IMG/VR virus record: IMGVR_UViG_3300033571_011084 | Span: 1-44,446 of that record | DNA: 44,446 nt | Origin: a virus | Strand: one strand, 5' to 3' | Shown: positions 8,588 through 21,000 of the stretch, in pieces | How the letters are laid out: the number at the start of each line of letters is the position of its first letter | Position numbering within the stretch: position 1 is the stretch's first letter | Program-made: the position numbers and the translations under genes | The notes under the pieces: generated by a model | Databases searched by the model: none | What the model saw: only the letters and a program-made list of their open reading frames with translations | What the model was told of the DNA's origin: nothing

Positions 8588-8594
8588 GTAAATA
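8588..8594 (+). promoter_or_regulatory. Late-promoter-like motif (GTAAATA) for gp6 and the giant gene
   Basis: GTAAATA, one base off ATAAATA, lies in the 44-base gap between gene 25 and gene 6, directly after a T-run hairpin. It ends 21 bases before the gp6 ATG, the same distance as for the promoter at 33663. The expected leader contains GGGA (8604-8607) as a ribosome binding site. Confidence 0.5.
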
Positions 8595-8614
8595 CTGATA
8601 TATGGGACTTTAAG

Positions 8615-11600
8615 ATGTCAGCTACGTTAAGACAAACGAATTTAATTTTAAATCAAGATTGGAAAACTATCTATCAGACTTTTCAAAATGCTGATTTTAC
8701 TAGTTACGATTTTGAGAATTTAAGAAGGGTAATGATTACCTATCTAAGGGAAAATTATCCTGAAGATTTCAACGACTACATCGAGAGTTCTGAATATCTT
8801 GCTCTGATTGATGCTATAGCATTTATAGGTCAAAGTCTAGCTTTCCGGATAGATTTAGCCAGCAGAGAAAACTTTTTAGAATTAGCAGAAAAAAAAGAAA
8901 GCGTCCTGCGTTTAGCTAGGATGCTAAGTTATAATGCTAAAAGAAATATACCGGCCCAGGGATTATTAAAATTTGATACAGTTAGTACAACAGAAGATTT
9001 ATTAGACAGCAACGGAAGAAATCTGCAATCTCAAACTATTATATGGAATGACCCTACGAATATTAATTGGTTAGAGCAATTCATCTTAGTTCTAAATTCT
9101 GCTATGAGCGACAACACAGAATTTGGTCGAAGCCAGGGTCAAGCAACTATACAAAATATTCCGACTGAGCAGTATAGATTTAGAACCACATCAGGCGATG
9201 TACCTATTTTCACATTTTCTAAGACTGTAGCTGGTCGCACTATGGCATTTGAAATCTTAAGTACATCATTTGCAAATAGCGAATCGATATACGAAGAAGC
9301 ACCTGTTCCTGGAAATCAGTTTGGTTTTATATACAGAAACGACAGTAGAGGTGCTGCTAGCCCTAATACAGGATTTTTTGCATTGTTTAAACAAGGTAGT
9401 TTAGAACTAGCTGATTTCGCTATTACGGCACCAACTACTAATGAGAAGATCAGTGTAGACAGCGAAAATGTAAACAACGACGATATTTGGTTATTCAAGT
9501 TGAACAGCGACGGGTCCCCGCTGGAACAGTGGACCAAAGTCTCTGCATTGTTAGGAAGTAACATCGCTTATAACAGTACAGTAAATGATGTAAGAAATAT
9601 ATTTTCTGTAATAACAAAAAACAATGATCAAATAGATTTAATTTTTGGCGACGGAGTTTACGGAAATTTACCTAAAGGTACATTTAGAATTTTTTATAGA
9701 ATCAGCAACGGACTAACCTATGCAATAACACCGCCAGAAATGAGAGGAATAAATGTTTCTATTCCTTATAGAAACAAACAAGGGGTTGAACATACTTTAA
9801 CTGTTTCGATGAGTTTAAAATCCACAGTGAGTTCTGCTTCTTCGTCTGAAGACATTGACACTATAAGAAATAATGCTCCTGCGTTGTATTACACACAGAA
9901 CAGAATGATAACAGGTGAAGATTATAATCTAGCACCGTTAAGTGCATCTCAGGATATTGTAAAAGTTAAAGCAGTGAATAGAACGTCCAGCGGCATTTCT
10001 AGAAATTTTGATATTATTGATGCCAGCGGCAAATACAGTTCTGTAAATGTATTCGCCAGTGACGGATACATTTATAAACAAGACATTGAAAGAACAATAA
10101 GTTTTAAATTTTCTAATAGATTAGAAATAGTAAATTTTATAAGAAATGAGATTGAACCGGTGTTCAATGATACAGATGTCTACAATTTTTATTTTTCTAA
10201 ATTCACAAAAATAACATTTTCTGACACATTAACAGAATGGGTGCAATTAACTAACGATGTTAACAACAGCACAGGTTATTTTAGAAACAAAGACGACGAA
10301 ACTAAATTTAAAATAGGTACATATACCAGCAATACTTTAAAATATGCTAAAGTAGATAGTTTAATTAAATTTGTTGTGCCGCAGTCGACGGTTGTTGGCA
10401 AGAAATATGTTTTTTACGAAAATAAGCTAATTCTTGTTGACGAAACATCTCAGGATACAGATTATAGAAATTATATATGGACTAAAATAATCAAAGCTGT
10501 CGGCGACGGTACAAATGCAGATAGAGGAGCTTTGCCTAACGGTAGAGGTCCTATAGAGTTTAACGACATTATCCCGTCCAGAGCCATTGCCTCCCGCATA
10601 GTCCCTAAATTTGTTACGAATCTTTCAGTGCCATTAGAAAATGAAATAGTAAATTTAATGACCAATGGATTAAATTTTGGCTTGAGATATGATCAAATTG
10701 AGTCGTCGTGGAAAATTATTTCTGCAGCCAACCTTAATACTTTATCTGATTTTTCTCTTGGCAAGGCAGGAGATACTACAAGTAGCTCATTAGATTCGTC
10801 GTGGTTAATATCGTTTATAAAAGAAGGCAGTACATATATTGTAACTATTAGAGGTTTAGATTATATATTTGGGTCTAGGAGCCAAAACAGATTTTATTTA
10901 GATACAAATCAGAAAACTTTTGATTCTAATACTGGAAGATCTATTAAAGATAAAATAGTGGTTTTAAATATTAATACAGACAGTTCTAGAATTACTGAAT
11001 TAAAAAGAGATATAGATTTTGAAGTGTCTGATACAATACGTTATGAAGACGGATATCAAGCTCCTGATCAAATTAAAATTAAATTTTCTGATAATGACGA
11101 TGACGGAATAATCGATGACCCGGATTCTTTTGAATCTATTGTAGGCGAAGATTCTAATAGTTTCTTATTTTTCAAAGAAGTGATCGACGAAGCTGGAAAT
11201 CAAATATTTGAATTTATTGACACTACTGTAGAAAGCATATTAGTAAGAAATAACGAAGCAAACGAAAATCCAGACAACTACGATTTAGAACAATTAATTT
11301 ATTTTTCTGCTAGCACTGAAAACGTTATAAAACGTGTTGTTAGAACTAGCAATAATAATAGAACATTTCAGTTAGAACCTTCTTATATAGGAGCAGTGGG
11401 GAGAGATCATCTTAAATTTCAATACATTCACAATGCTAATGTTGATAGAAGAATAGATCCTAGTGTTAGTAATATTATAGATGTATATCTTTTAACTAGA
11501 GCATACGACACTAGTTTTAGAAATTATCTAGCAGGAGCAGTTGCCAAACCCGAACCTCCATCGAGCGAAAGTCTTAGAATTAGTTTTGGTTCTAATTTAA

Positions 11601-12046
11601 ATGCTATAAAATCGATCAGCGATGAGATTATATATCATCCTGTGAATTATAAGGTATTGTTTGGTTCAACAGCAGACACAAAATTTCAAGCAGTGTTCAA
11701 AGTAGTTAAGAATAGTGTAAGATCTGTCAATGATAATGATTTAAAAGTTAGGATAATAACTGCTATTAATGAATTTTTTGATGTTAATAATTGGGATTTC
11801 GGTGATAGATTTTATTTAGGCGAATTAATAACTTATATAACAAATACAGTATCGCCGGACATTAGCAATTTGGTTATATTACCTAAGCAATCTACTCAGG
11901 TATTTGGAAGTTTGTTTGAAATACAAAGTAGATCAGATGAAATTTTTGTTAGTGGAGCCACAGTTGACGATATAGAAATAGTCTCTAGTATTAATGCTAT
12001 AGAATTAAGAGCATCGCCTACTACGATTGTTAACAATACGAATTAA
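8615..12046 (+). CDS. 6: Baseplate wedge subunit gp6 (baseplate J-like)
   Basis: A 1143-residue wedge protein. The N-terminus (about residues 10-110, with VMITYLRENYPEDFNDYIES and LARMLSYNAKRNIPAQG) and the J-like motif FGDGVYGNLPKGTFRIFYR (344-362), followed by GEDYNLAPLSASQDIVKVKA (from about 434), identify the gp6/baseplate J family. In T4, gp6 dimers form the iris that joins wedges around the hub. T4 gp6 is 660 residues; the extra ~480 here lie mostly in the second half (about 480-950) and contain Asp/Asn-rich beta-type sequence. It lies 11 bases upstream of the giant gene. Confidence 0.88.
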   Translation: MSATLRQTNLILNQDWKTIYQTFQNADFTSYDFENLRRVMITYLRENYPEDFNDYIESSEYLALIDAIAFIGQSLAFRIDLASRENFLELAEKKESVLRLARMLSYNAKRNIPAQGLLKFDTVSTTEDLLDSNGRNLQSQTIIWNDPTNINWLEQFILVLNSAMSDNTEFGRSQGQATIQNIPTEQYRFRTTSGDVPIFTFSKTVAGRTMAFEILSTSFANSESIYEEAPVPGNQFGFIYRNDSRGAASPNTGFFALFKQGSLELADFAITAPTTNEKISVDSENVNNDDIWLFKLNSDGSPLEQWTKVSALLGSNIAYNSTVNDVRNIFSVITKNNDQIDLIFGDGVYGNLPKGTFRIFYRISNGLTYAITPPEMRGINVSIPYRNKQGVEHTLTVSMSLKSTVSSASSSEDIDTIRNNAPALYYTQNRMITGEDYNLAPLSASQDIVKVKAVNRTSSGISRNFDIIDASGKYSSVNVFASDGYIYKQDIERTISFKFSNRLEIVNFIRNEIEPVFNDTDVYNFYFSKFTKITFSDTLTEWVQLTNDVNNSTGYFRNKDDETKFKIGTYTSNTLKYAKVDSLIKFVVPQSTVVGKKYVFYENKLILVDETSQDTDYRNYIWTKIIKAVGDGTNADRGALPNGRGPIEFNDIIPSRAIASRIVPKFVTNLSVPLENEIVNLMTNGLNFGLRYDQIESSWKIISAANLNTLSDFSLGKAGDTTSSSLDSSWLISFIKEGSTYIVTIRGLDYIFGSRSQNRFYLDTNQKTFDSNTGRSIKDKIVVLNINTDSSRITELKRDIDFEVSDTIRYEDGYQAPDQIKIKFSDNDDDGIIDDPDSFESIVGEDSNSFLFFKEVIDEAGNQIFEFIDTTVESILVRNNEANENPDNYDLEQLIYFSASTENVIKRVVRTSNNNRTFQLEPSYIGAVGRDHLKFQYIHNANVDRRIDPSVSNIIDVYLLTRAYDTSFRNYLAGAVAKPEPPSSESLRISFGSNLNAIKSISDEIIYHPVNYKVLFGSTADTKFQAVFKVVKNSVRSVNDNDLKVRIITAINEFFDVNNWDFGDRFYLGELITYITNTVSPDISNLVILPKQSTQVFGSLFEIQSRSDEIFVSGATVDDIEIVSSINAIELRASPTTIVNNTN

Positions 12047-12057
12047 GGTAGAATTTA

Positions 12058-15000
12058 ATGAGTAAAAATGTTTTTCCAGATAGCCAATTACCTATTAGAA
12101 GATCTATAGACCTTCTGCCAACTGTTTTTCAAACCGACTCTAATGCTAAATTTTTAGGAGCCGTATTAGATCCTCTTATCCAGCCAGGAACACTGCAAAA
12201 AACAGTAGGCTATGTAGGTAGAAGATTTGGTAAGACGTATACCGGTAAAGATGTATATTTAGATAATGATCAAACTTTAAGATCTAGATATCAGTTAGAA
12301 CCCGGAGTAGTGGTAAGAAAAAATTCTGTTATCGAAAAATTCTACGATTATATCGATCTAAAAAATCAAATTAAATTTTTTAATAATACTGTAGAAACTG
12401 ATAATTTAATCACAGAATCGGATCATTATTCTTGGAATCCTCCTATCGATTGGGACAAATTTGTAAACTATAGAGAATATTATTGGGTACCAAGCGGACC
12501 TCCTAGCGTAAAAATTTCTGGTCAATCTCAGAACATTATCAGCACATACAAGGTAAAACAAGGCCTTGGTGAGAATTGGATTTTTACTCCTGACGGATTG
12601 TCAAATAATCCTACAATAACTTTATATAGAGGGCAAACCTATAATTTTAGTGTCTCTCTGCCAGGAGAGGGATTTTCAATAAGAACTAGTTATGACACTG
12701 GATCTTTAATTTATAATCCTATACTTCCTTACAATGCTAACCAACTGGCTGTGTACGACGGAAAGTTATGGAAGGCGAAAACTTTTATATCGCCTGCGGA
12801 CGGCAGTACCATAACATTTGAATCCCAAGATTGGGAATATATCGAAGATGTGTCTAACCAAAGCGTCTTTGATTATAACGAAGGCGTTACTAATAATAAT
12901 ATAGATATAGGAACAGTTACATTCGAAGTTCCTTTTAACTCTCCTGATGTATTGTTTTATCAAAGCACAGTACACCCAAATAGATTCGGAAGATTTATTA
13001 TAGCCGATGCTGACACTGCAACAAAGATTAATGTTACTAAAGAAATATTAGGTAAAAAAACCTATAAAAGTAGCAATGGTGTTGAATTCTCAAACGGGAT
13101 GACTGTTGAATTTATAGGTCAGGTATTTCCCGAAGAATATTCAAAAGATATTTGGTTGATCGAAGGAGTAGGATCTGCTATTACGTTAACGAAATTTACA
13201 GATCTAATAGTGCCTGTACTATCAAATAAAGTTCCGGAGGTTCTTTTTGATAATGCAGGATTTGATACTGATCCTTTTGACGATGCTAGTGAGTATCCTG
13301 GAGACAAAGATTATATTACTATTAATCGAGCTAGTCCCGATCTCAATCCTTGGAGCAGATACAATCGATGGTTCCATAGATCAGTTCTAGAATACGCCCA
13401 TAGAGTTAACGGCTCGGATTTTGATTCAGTAGAGACTCTCAGAGCAAAAAGACCTATTATAGAGTTTAATGCTGGATTACAGTTATTCAATCATGGTAAA
13501 GTTGCTAAACAAACAGTAGATTATATTGATACATTTACTGACGATATTTTTTCAAAAATCGAAGGAAGCAAGGGTTATAATATTGATGGTGAAGACCTTT
13601 TCGAAGGTGCAAGAATTTTAGTTGTAGCTGATAAAGATTCTTTAGCTAACAATAAAATTTACAGAGCTGAATTTATTCAGCATCCTGATACCGTAACCGG
13701 TCAGCGAAGAAAACAAATTACATTAAGAGAAACTGATGATACAATCTCTAATGTTGGCGAATCGATATTAATAAGTCGAGGAGTTGAAAATAGAGGAAAG
13801 ATGTATTATTACGACGGTACTAGTTGGAACGCTTGTCAAGATAAAATTTCCGTTCAGCAGGCTCCTTTATTTGATATTTTTAATGAAAACGAAGAAAGCT
13901 TTTCTGATCAAACAGCGTATGAAACTTCATCCTTCACTGGATCAAAAATTTTAAGTTACGCTGAAGGAAACAGCCCAGTAGATACAGAGCTAGGGTTTTC
14001 TATCTCTTATTTGAACATCAATAATGTAGGAGACATAGAATTTAATTTCAATTGGGATACTGAAAATTTTTCCTATTATATTCAGAGAGAAAGATTTATA
14101 AAAAATATTAATACTGGATTTCTACGAAATAACCTAACCGATACATATCATAATTGTTGGATCGAGACAGATAAAGAAATTTTACAGCCAATAATCGATA
14201 GTAAAATTATTGAAGAAAGTTCAAATAGTGTAACATTTAATACAGTACAATGGAACGAATTAGATACTGAAAATTATAAAATTATTTTTTATGTAAACGG
14301 TAAAAAAGTTTCTAGCGATAAAGTCGATGTGCTATCGGGTATTTCTAATCGAGGAGAATTTACTTTTGTAGACACATTAAATCAAAATGATGTCGTCAGC
14401 CTTAAATTGTACAGTAATATAATACCTGAAGAAGGGTACTACGAAATTCCCGTAGGATTAGAAAAAAATCCGTTAAATCAAGATCTTGAAAAATTCACAT
14501 TAGGTCAAGCAATAGATCATTTATCTACAGCTATTGAAATAGATGATAGGATCGTTGGAGATTATCCCGGATCAAGTAATCTAAGAGATTTAAACGATTA
14601 TCAAAATAAAACTAAAAGATTTATTAAACATTCTGGAATCACACCGTTAGCTATATCTTTATTGTGTGACAAAAAACTTAATCTTATTAAATCTATAGAA
14701 TATAATGAGCAATCTTATTCAGAATTTAAAAATAAATTTATTGAACTAATTTCTGATACTATCTACAACGATGATGCAGCAGAGTTTGTAGATCAAATAA
14801 TATCAGAAATGGGGAGAACTAAAACGTCAGCAAGTTCTTTTGTAGATTCTGATGTGATAGGGTCTGGAGCATTTACAGAAATCAGATATGTAGTAGATGA
14901 TCCCGGAATTAAAACATATACTCTATCAACACCTTTTGATTTAGAAACTGCAAGCAGAAAAGCTGTTTACATTTATATTAACGGGCAACAAAAAGTTGTC

Positions 15001-18000
15001 GGAAAAGATTATTATTTTAACAAATCTTTTTCGTTTGTTACAGTTAATGTCGATTTGCAAGAAAACGATCTGATTCAAATTAGAGAATACAATTCTACAA
15101 GTTATAATTTTGTCCCCCCTACTCCTACTAGTTTGGGTTTATATAAAAAATATCTACCTAGAAAATTTTTAGACGATACTTACGTTGAACCGGCATATGT
15201 TATTCAAGGCCACGATGGAAGTATTGTTAGGGCTTATAATGACTACAGAGATGATGTTATTTTAGAATTTGAATTAAGAATCTATAACAATATAAAAGTT
15301 CAATACGACTCTTCTCTATTTGATATAGATTTAACATTTTCGAGTTATTATGGCGGAGGAATTTTTGACAAAAGTCAAATAGATCCATTGTTGACTCAAG
15401 ATTTTTTAAAATGGGTTTCCGGAACTAACATTGATTATACCAATAATAATTATTTTGATTCTGAAAATAGCTTTACCTATACCTATAGTAATATGGCTGA
15501 TAAGCCAGGAAAGGTATCACTTCCTGGGTATTGGAGAGGAGTCTATAATTGGTTTTATGATTCATATAGACCTCACGTTCGCCCTTGGGAAATGCTAGGA
15601 TTTACTGAACAACCAGATTGGTGGGAATCTCAATACGGAGCTGCTCCGTATACTAACGGAAATTTGCTGTTGTGGGAAGATTTAGAAAATGGAGTTATTA
15701 GACAAGGCGATAGACAGGGAATTTACAGTAGATACAAAAGACCCGGTTTGACCAAACAAATTCCCGTAGACAACAACGGAAATCTATTAAGTCCTCTAGA
15801 TTCTTCATTAGCTAGCAATTTTGCCTTGATAAACAATCAAGGACCTTTTGTTTTAGGAGATGTTGGCCCTGTCGAATACGCTTGGAGAACCAGTTCAGAA
15901 TTTCCATTTGCAGTAGTCAAGGCTCTTTGTTTACTAAGGCCTTTCGAATATATTAATGCTTGTTTAGATTTTACAAGAATTAAAAAAAATATTTTAGATC
16001 AATATGTTCACTCAAATACTGATACTTTTATAAAACTAGAAGACATCGTTGTTCCTAAAGTGGGCGAAGATCAAACTTACGGTCTTATTTCTTTCTTGAT
16101 GGATTATGCTAGAAGTCTCGCCTTGACTGAATCATCTATTCAAGACATGATTGATAATATCGATGTTAATCTCAGCACGAGATTGTCTGGTTTTGTTGAT
16201 AAAAATCAGCAGAAATATCTTTTAGACAGCAAGTCTCCTAGTTCGACTTCGAGTAGTATTTTTGTTCCTCAAGAAAATTACGAAATTATTTTTAATACTA
16301 GTTCTCCTGTTTTTACACTTTCTTACAGCGGCGTCTTAGTAGAAAAATCTAATCGAGGATGGAAAATAAACGGATATGATAATCAGTTTCCTTATTTTAA
16401 TTATTACGAAGCTGTAAATTCTAATAACGACCCGTTACTATCAGTGGGGGGCGTCAGCGAAGACGTTCTTCGCTGGGAACAAGAAAAATTTTATGGTAAC
16501 GGTGTTTGCATAAGTTATCAAAATAATTTTTATCGAACTATAAAAAGTTTCAGAAGCGGATTAAATTTTAGCACTGAAAATCTTAAAGAGATCGCCGGTC
16601 CTTCTACGGTAGGTTCGATTACCGCATTCTATAGAAGAAATTTTAATCGTTTGCGTAAAAAAACTTTAACCTACGGAACAATTTTACCTACCATTCAAGC
16701 TGTAGTCGATTTTCTTTTTGGTTACGGTGAATTTTTAAAAGCCAATGGATTTGTTTTTGATGCTTATGATAAAGAAAACAAAGTTTCTCAAGATTGGTTA
16801 ACTTCGGCTAAAGAATTTATGTTTTGGACAAAACATAATTGGGAAGAGGGTGCAATTTTAAGTTTGAGTCCTTCTGCAGCTAAAATTAATATTAATATAG
16901 ATCTGGGCGTGGCCGATAATTTATTTGATAGTTTTTATCCTTATCAAATTTTACGTGCCGATGGAAAAGTCCTACAGCCTGCCTTTATAGATATTAAAAG
17001 AGATTTTCAAAATATCGTTATTTCAACAAACAATACAACTGACGGAATTTATTTCTTAAAAGCTTATTTTGTTCTTAAAGAACACGTTAGTATATTCTCT
17101 GATAGAACAGTTTTCAACGATGTCATTTATGATAAACCCACAGGGTATCGACAGGAAAGAATTAAAAGTAGAGGTTTTAGAACTGTTGACTGGGATGGTG
17201 ATTATACTAGCCCCGGTTTCTTATTCGACAATGTAAGTATCGAATCCTGGCAACCGTTCGTTGATTATAGATTAGGTGATATTGTAGCTTACAAATCTTT
17301 TAATTGGACTAGTCAATTTAATCAAAAAGGTACACAGTTGTTTGATGAATCTAAATGGACTAAATTAGATTCAACTCCTCAGAAACAGCTAGTTTCAAAT
17401 TTCGATTATAGAATTAATTTATTTGAAGATTATTATAATCTTGACGCCGAAGGACTAGGTACGACCCAGCGAGAGTTAGGCCGTCATTCGGTAGGATATC
17501 AGTCAAGAACTTATTTGCAAAATATTGCAGAAGATGAAATTACACAATTTCAGCTCTATCAAGGATTTATTAAAGAAAAGGGTACTAGCAACGCTATAAC
17601 TAAGATTTTTGATAAACTCAGTAAAACAGATGATGACAGCATAGTATTAAATGAAGAATGGGCCATCAGGACAGGTAGATTCGGTGGTATTAATGAACTG
17701 TTAGAAACCGAAATTCAAATTAATAAAATTAATTTTGAAGTTAATCCTCAAACTATTTTAGTAGTTGACGAACAACTCACCGATGTTAAAACAGATCAGA
17801 AATATAGAATTAATTCTAATAATATTACAAAAGCTGCTGAAGGATTTTTTACTACAAATATTAATCCTACAAAATATTACGAACCAAGTTCTAGACTTTC
17901 GGGTTATGTTAGACCTGATCAGGTTGATTTTGTTGTTAAAAATAAAAATGAAATTTTAGATTTAGATATAAATCTTGTAAAAGAAAACAATTATATATGG

Positions 18001-21000
18001 ATCACCTATGATGACCAAAGTTGGAATGTATTAAGATTTGAAAATCAACCTTTATTGATTATTGAATCTGTAGTCGAATTGCTTGACCTCGAAGTAGAAA
18101 TAAGATTCAACAGAGTTCACGATATACAAGAAAATGATATAGTAGGTTTAAGGAACATCATTGACTTAGAAGGATTCTTTTTTGTAAAGTCTAAAACAGC
18201 CAGATCGATTATAGTTGAAAAAAGAGAAGACAGTGATCAACCAGCTATTGATGATAGTGCCATACAAACAATAAACTTGTTAATATCGTCTCGAATTAAT
18301 AGTTATAATACTTTAGATCTTAGTGAAGTGGCAGCACTGAAAAAAGATACTAAATTATGGATAGATAATGATCAGAATGATCGATGGGAAGTAATTCAAA
18401 AACAAAAATCATATTCTTATAAAAATCTTATAGAATACGGTATTCAAGAACCTGTCGGTAGCGGTACAGCAGTTTTATATATTAATAGTTTAAAACAAAT
18501 TATTAGTAGTATGCCTGCTACTGGCTATCTTTATTCTTATGTAGAAACATCCAGAGGCTTAGAGCTTTATCAGATAATTCCTTCTCCTAGCGAATTTAGA
18601 AGTCAATTGTCTCGAGTATTCGGATCAGCAGTTGCAGCAACACCAGACGGTCAATTTTTAATTGTTGGATCACCTAATGCTAGTTACATAAAAAGTAAGT
18701 TTATGGGAGAATTTGATCCTAGACAGGATTATTTTGCTAGCGAAATAGTAATATATAACGGTAAACTGTGGAAGGCAATTACAGATGTTCCGGGAAATCT
18801 TTCCGCTCCGACCCTTGAACAGATACGAAATGGTGATGTTCCTGTAGATTCTTCATATATTAATATCTACTCAGTAGATTGGGAACCAGTAACAATAGTT
18901 GAAGCTAACTCTACTGGTAGATTGCCTGGTTATAATAATCAGGGAATGGTAACAATTTATAAATTTGAATCTAACAGGTGGATTGAATTCATTTCGATAG
19001 TTAGTCCTAGACCTGCTGCCGATGAATTATTCGGTAATGCGATTTCTGTAGGTCAAAGTGGAGACAAGTATTATCTATCTATTTCTGCACCTGGATCCTT
19101 AGAAAGTAGAGGCAGAGTTTATCTTTATGTTTATGATAACGAAACAGTGCAAGAAGTTGACAGTGCTTCTGTAGTAACTGCCGGTTCTGGATATTCAGTT
19201 TACGAAATTGCTGATGTTGAAATAGTTGAACCAGGATCTAATTATAATGTAGATTCTTCCGGAGTGATTTTATCTGTTAGTTATCTAGGACAAACAGCAA
19301 CTTTTTCTGCAACGGTTGACACTGAAACCCTAGTTCCCGGAGACGTCGATTTGTTGTTTCCGATTAAGACAGTAACTCCATTGGATAGAGGGTTATGGAA
19401 TATTCTTCCCGACGGTCCTTTAATAGCGACCGCCGACCCGACTTTTAGTTCAGACGGATCAACGCTAAGTTCAGGATGTATTTTAAGATTAACATTTAGA
19501 GAAATAGATGTTGGAGCATCGGTATTAACGGTTAATTATGAAGGACAGAGTGCTACATTTGCTGCTACTATTTCTGCAGGTGAAGTGATTTCAGTTGAAC
19601 CTATCAATAGAGGAAAGTTCACAACGATTCGTACCTCCCCTGCAAGTACTACAGTAGAACCTTCATACGGAACAGGGGCTACATTATCTATAGTGTATAG
19701 AGAAAGAGTAACCAAAGGGTGGAGACACTTAGAGGATATTAATTATAGAGGAGTATTTAATCCCAACGGAGGATATAATCCCTATACAGGAGCTTTCGAA
19801 ACAGCGAGTAATGTTAAATTTTATCCGGCCGGTAGTATAGTATGGTGGGATAACAAACTGTGGAAAGCATTGGTAGATACAGATTTAAGTGACGACGGAA
19901 GCTCCTTAGATTTAGGATTGAATGATTGGATCGAATTAGATGCTATATCTACCCAATGTTCACTGCCGACTAATGTTGCTTTAGGTGACGACGGGTCTAC
20001 TTTAGCAGAGGGACTATTAGACAAGAATCAAATAGCAGAATTGATTAAAGCTGGAGATCTGTTTGGATCTAGCCTAGCAATGAACAAAGATGGTAGTATT
20101 TTAGTTGTAGGATCTCCGAACAGCGACGGACAATTTTTTGTAAATTATAGAGGAGTGTGGAGTCAGTTCCAAGAATATACAGAGTCTGATGTAGTTCAAT
20201 ATGACGGAAATTATTATAGACTAATGGACACCTCCGAGCCCGGCCCAGTTGACTCGTCTATTGTAAGTAAAGGCGATGTCCCGGTTCCTGGGATAACAGA
20301 ATCTACGTTATCGAATTTAACGCCTTGGTTACATATTGAAAATCTTAGCACAGTTAGTTCTGGAAAAATTCATATCTATAAAAGAGATCAAAATGAAGTT
20401 TATAATTTGATTCAAGTTATTACTTCTGAAAATATAGAAAATTATAATAATACAGATTCTGGATTAGATATAGGAATTTATTCCGGAGATAAATTCGGGT
20501 TTAGTTTAGATTTAGATGAATCAGGATCTACCTTAGTAGTTTCAAGCCCAGATGCTGATAGCAATTTACAAAATCAAGGATCTGTGTACGTATTCTCAAC
20601 TACTGATTTAGATTCTCCTATATATAATCTCGATCAGAAAATTACCAGCTACGAATCTTATAATAACGAACAATTTGGATTTTCTGTCAGTGTTGATTAC
20701 AATGCTGAAAAAATTGTTGTAGGTGCTAAAAATGCTCCTTACAAAATTCCTGTGAGATTTGATATCTCGGTTGGAACCACTTTCGACGGTAATGCTACTA
20801 GTTTCAGTGAGCCACAAGGATACACTGGACAAACATATGTGTTTGAAAAGAAATCTAACATATATCTATTAGCAGAAAAATTAGAAGCTGATCTGCAAAA
20901 TGCCGAATCTTTTGGTTATAGTATTGATACCTTTGGTTCAGTGATCGTTGTAGGTTCTCCTAATTATAGAGCTCCTCTAGAAACCACAGGACAGATATTA

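Noticed and set aside
17765-17959. 64-codon plus-strand frame inside the giant gene
   Set aside because: It is an out-of-frame run of Ile/Leu codons from A/T-rich DNA with no ribosome binding site; the giant frame is uninterrupted across it.
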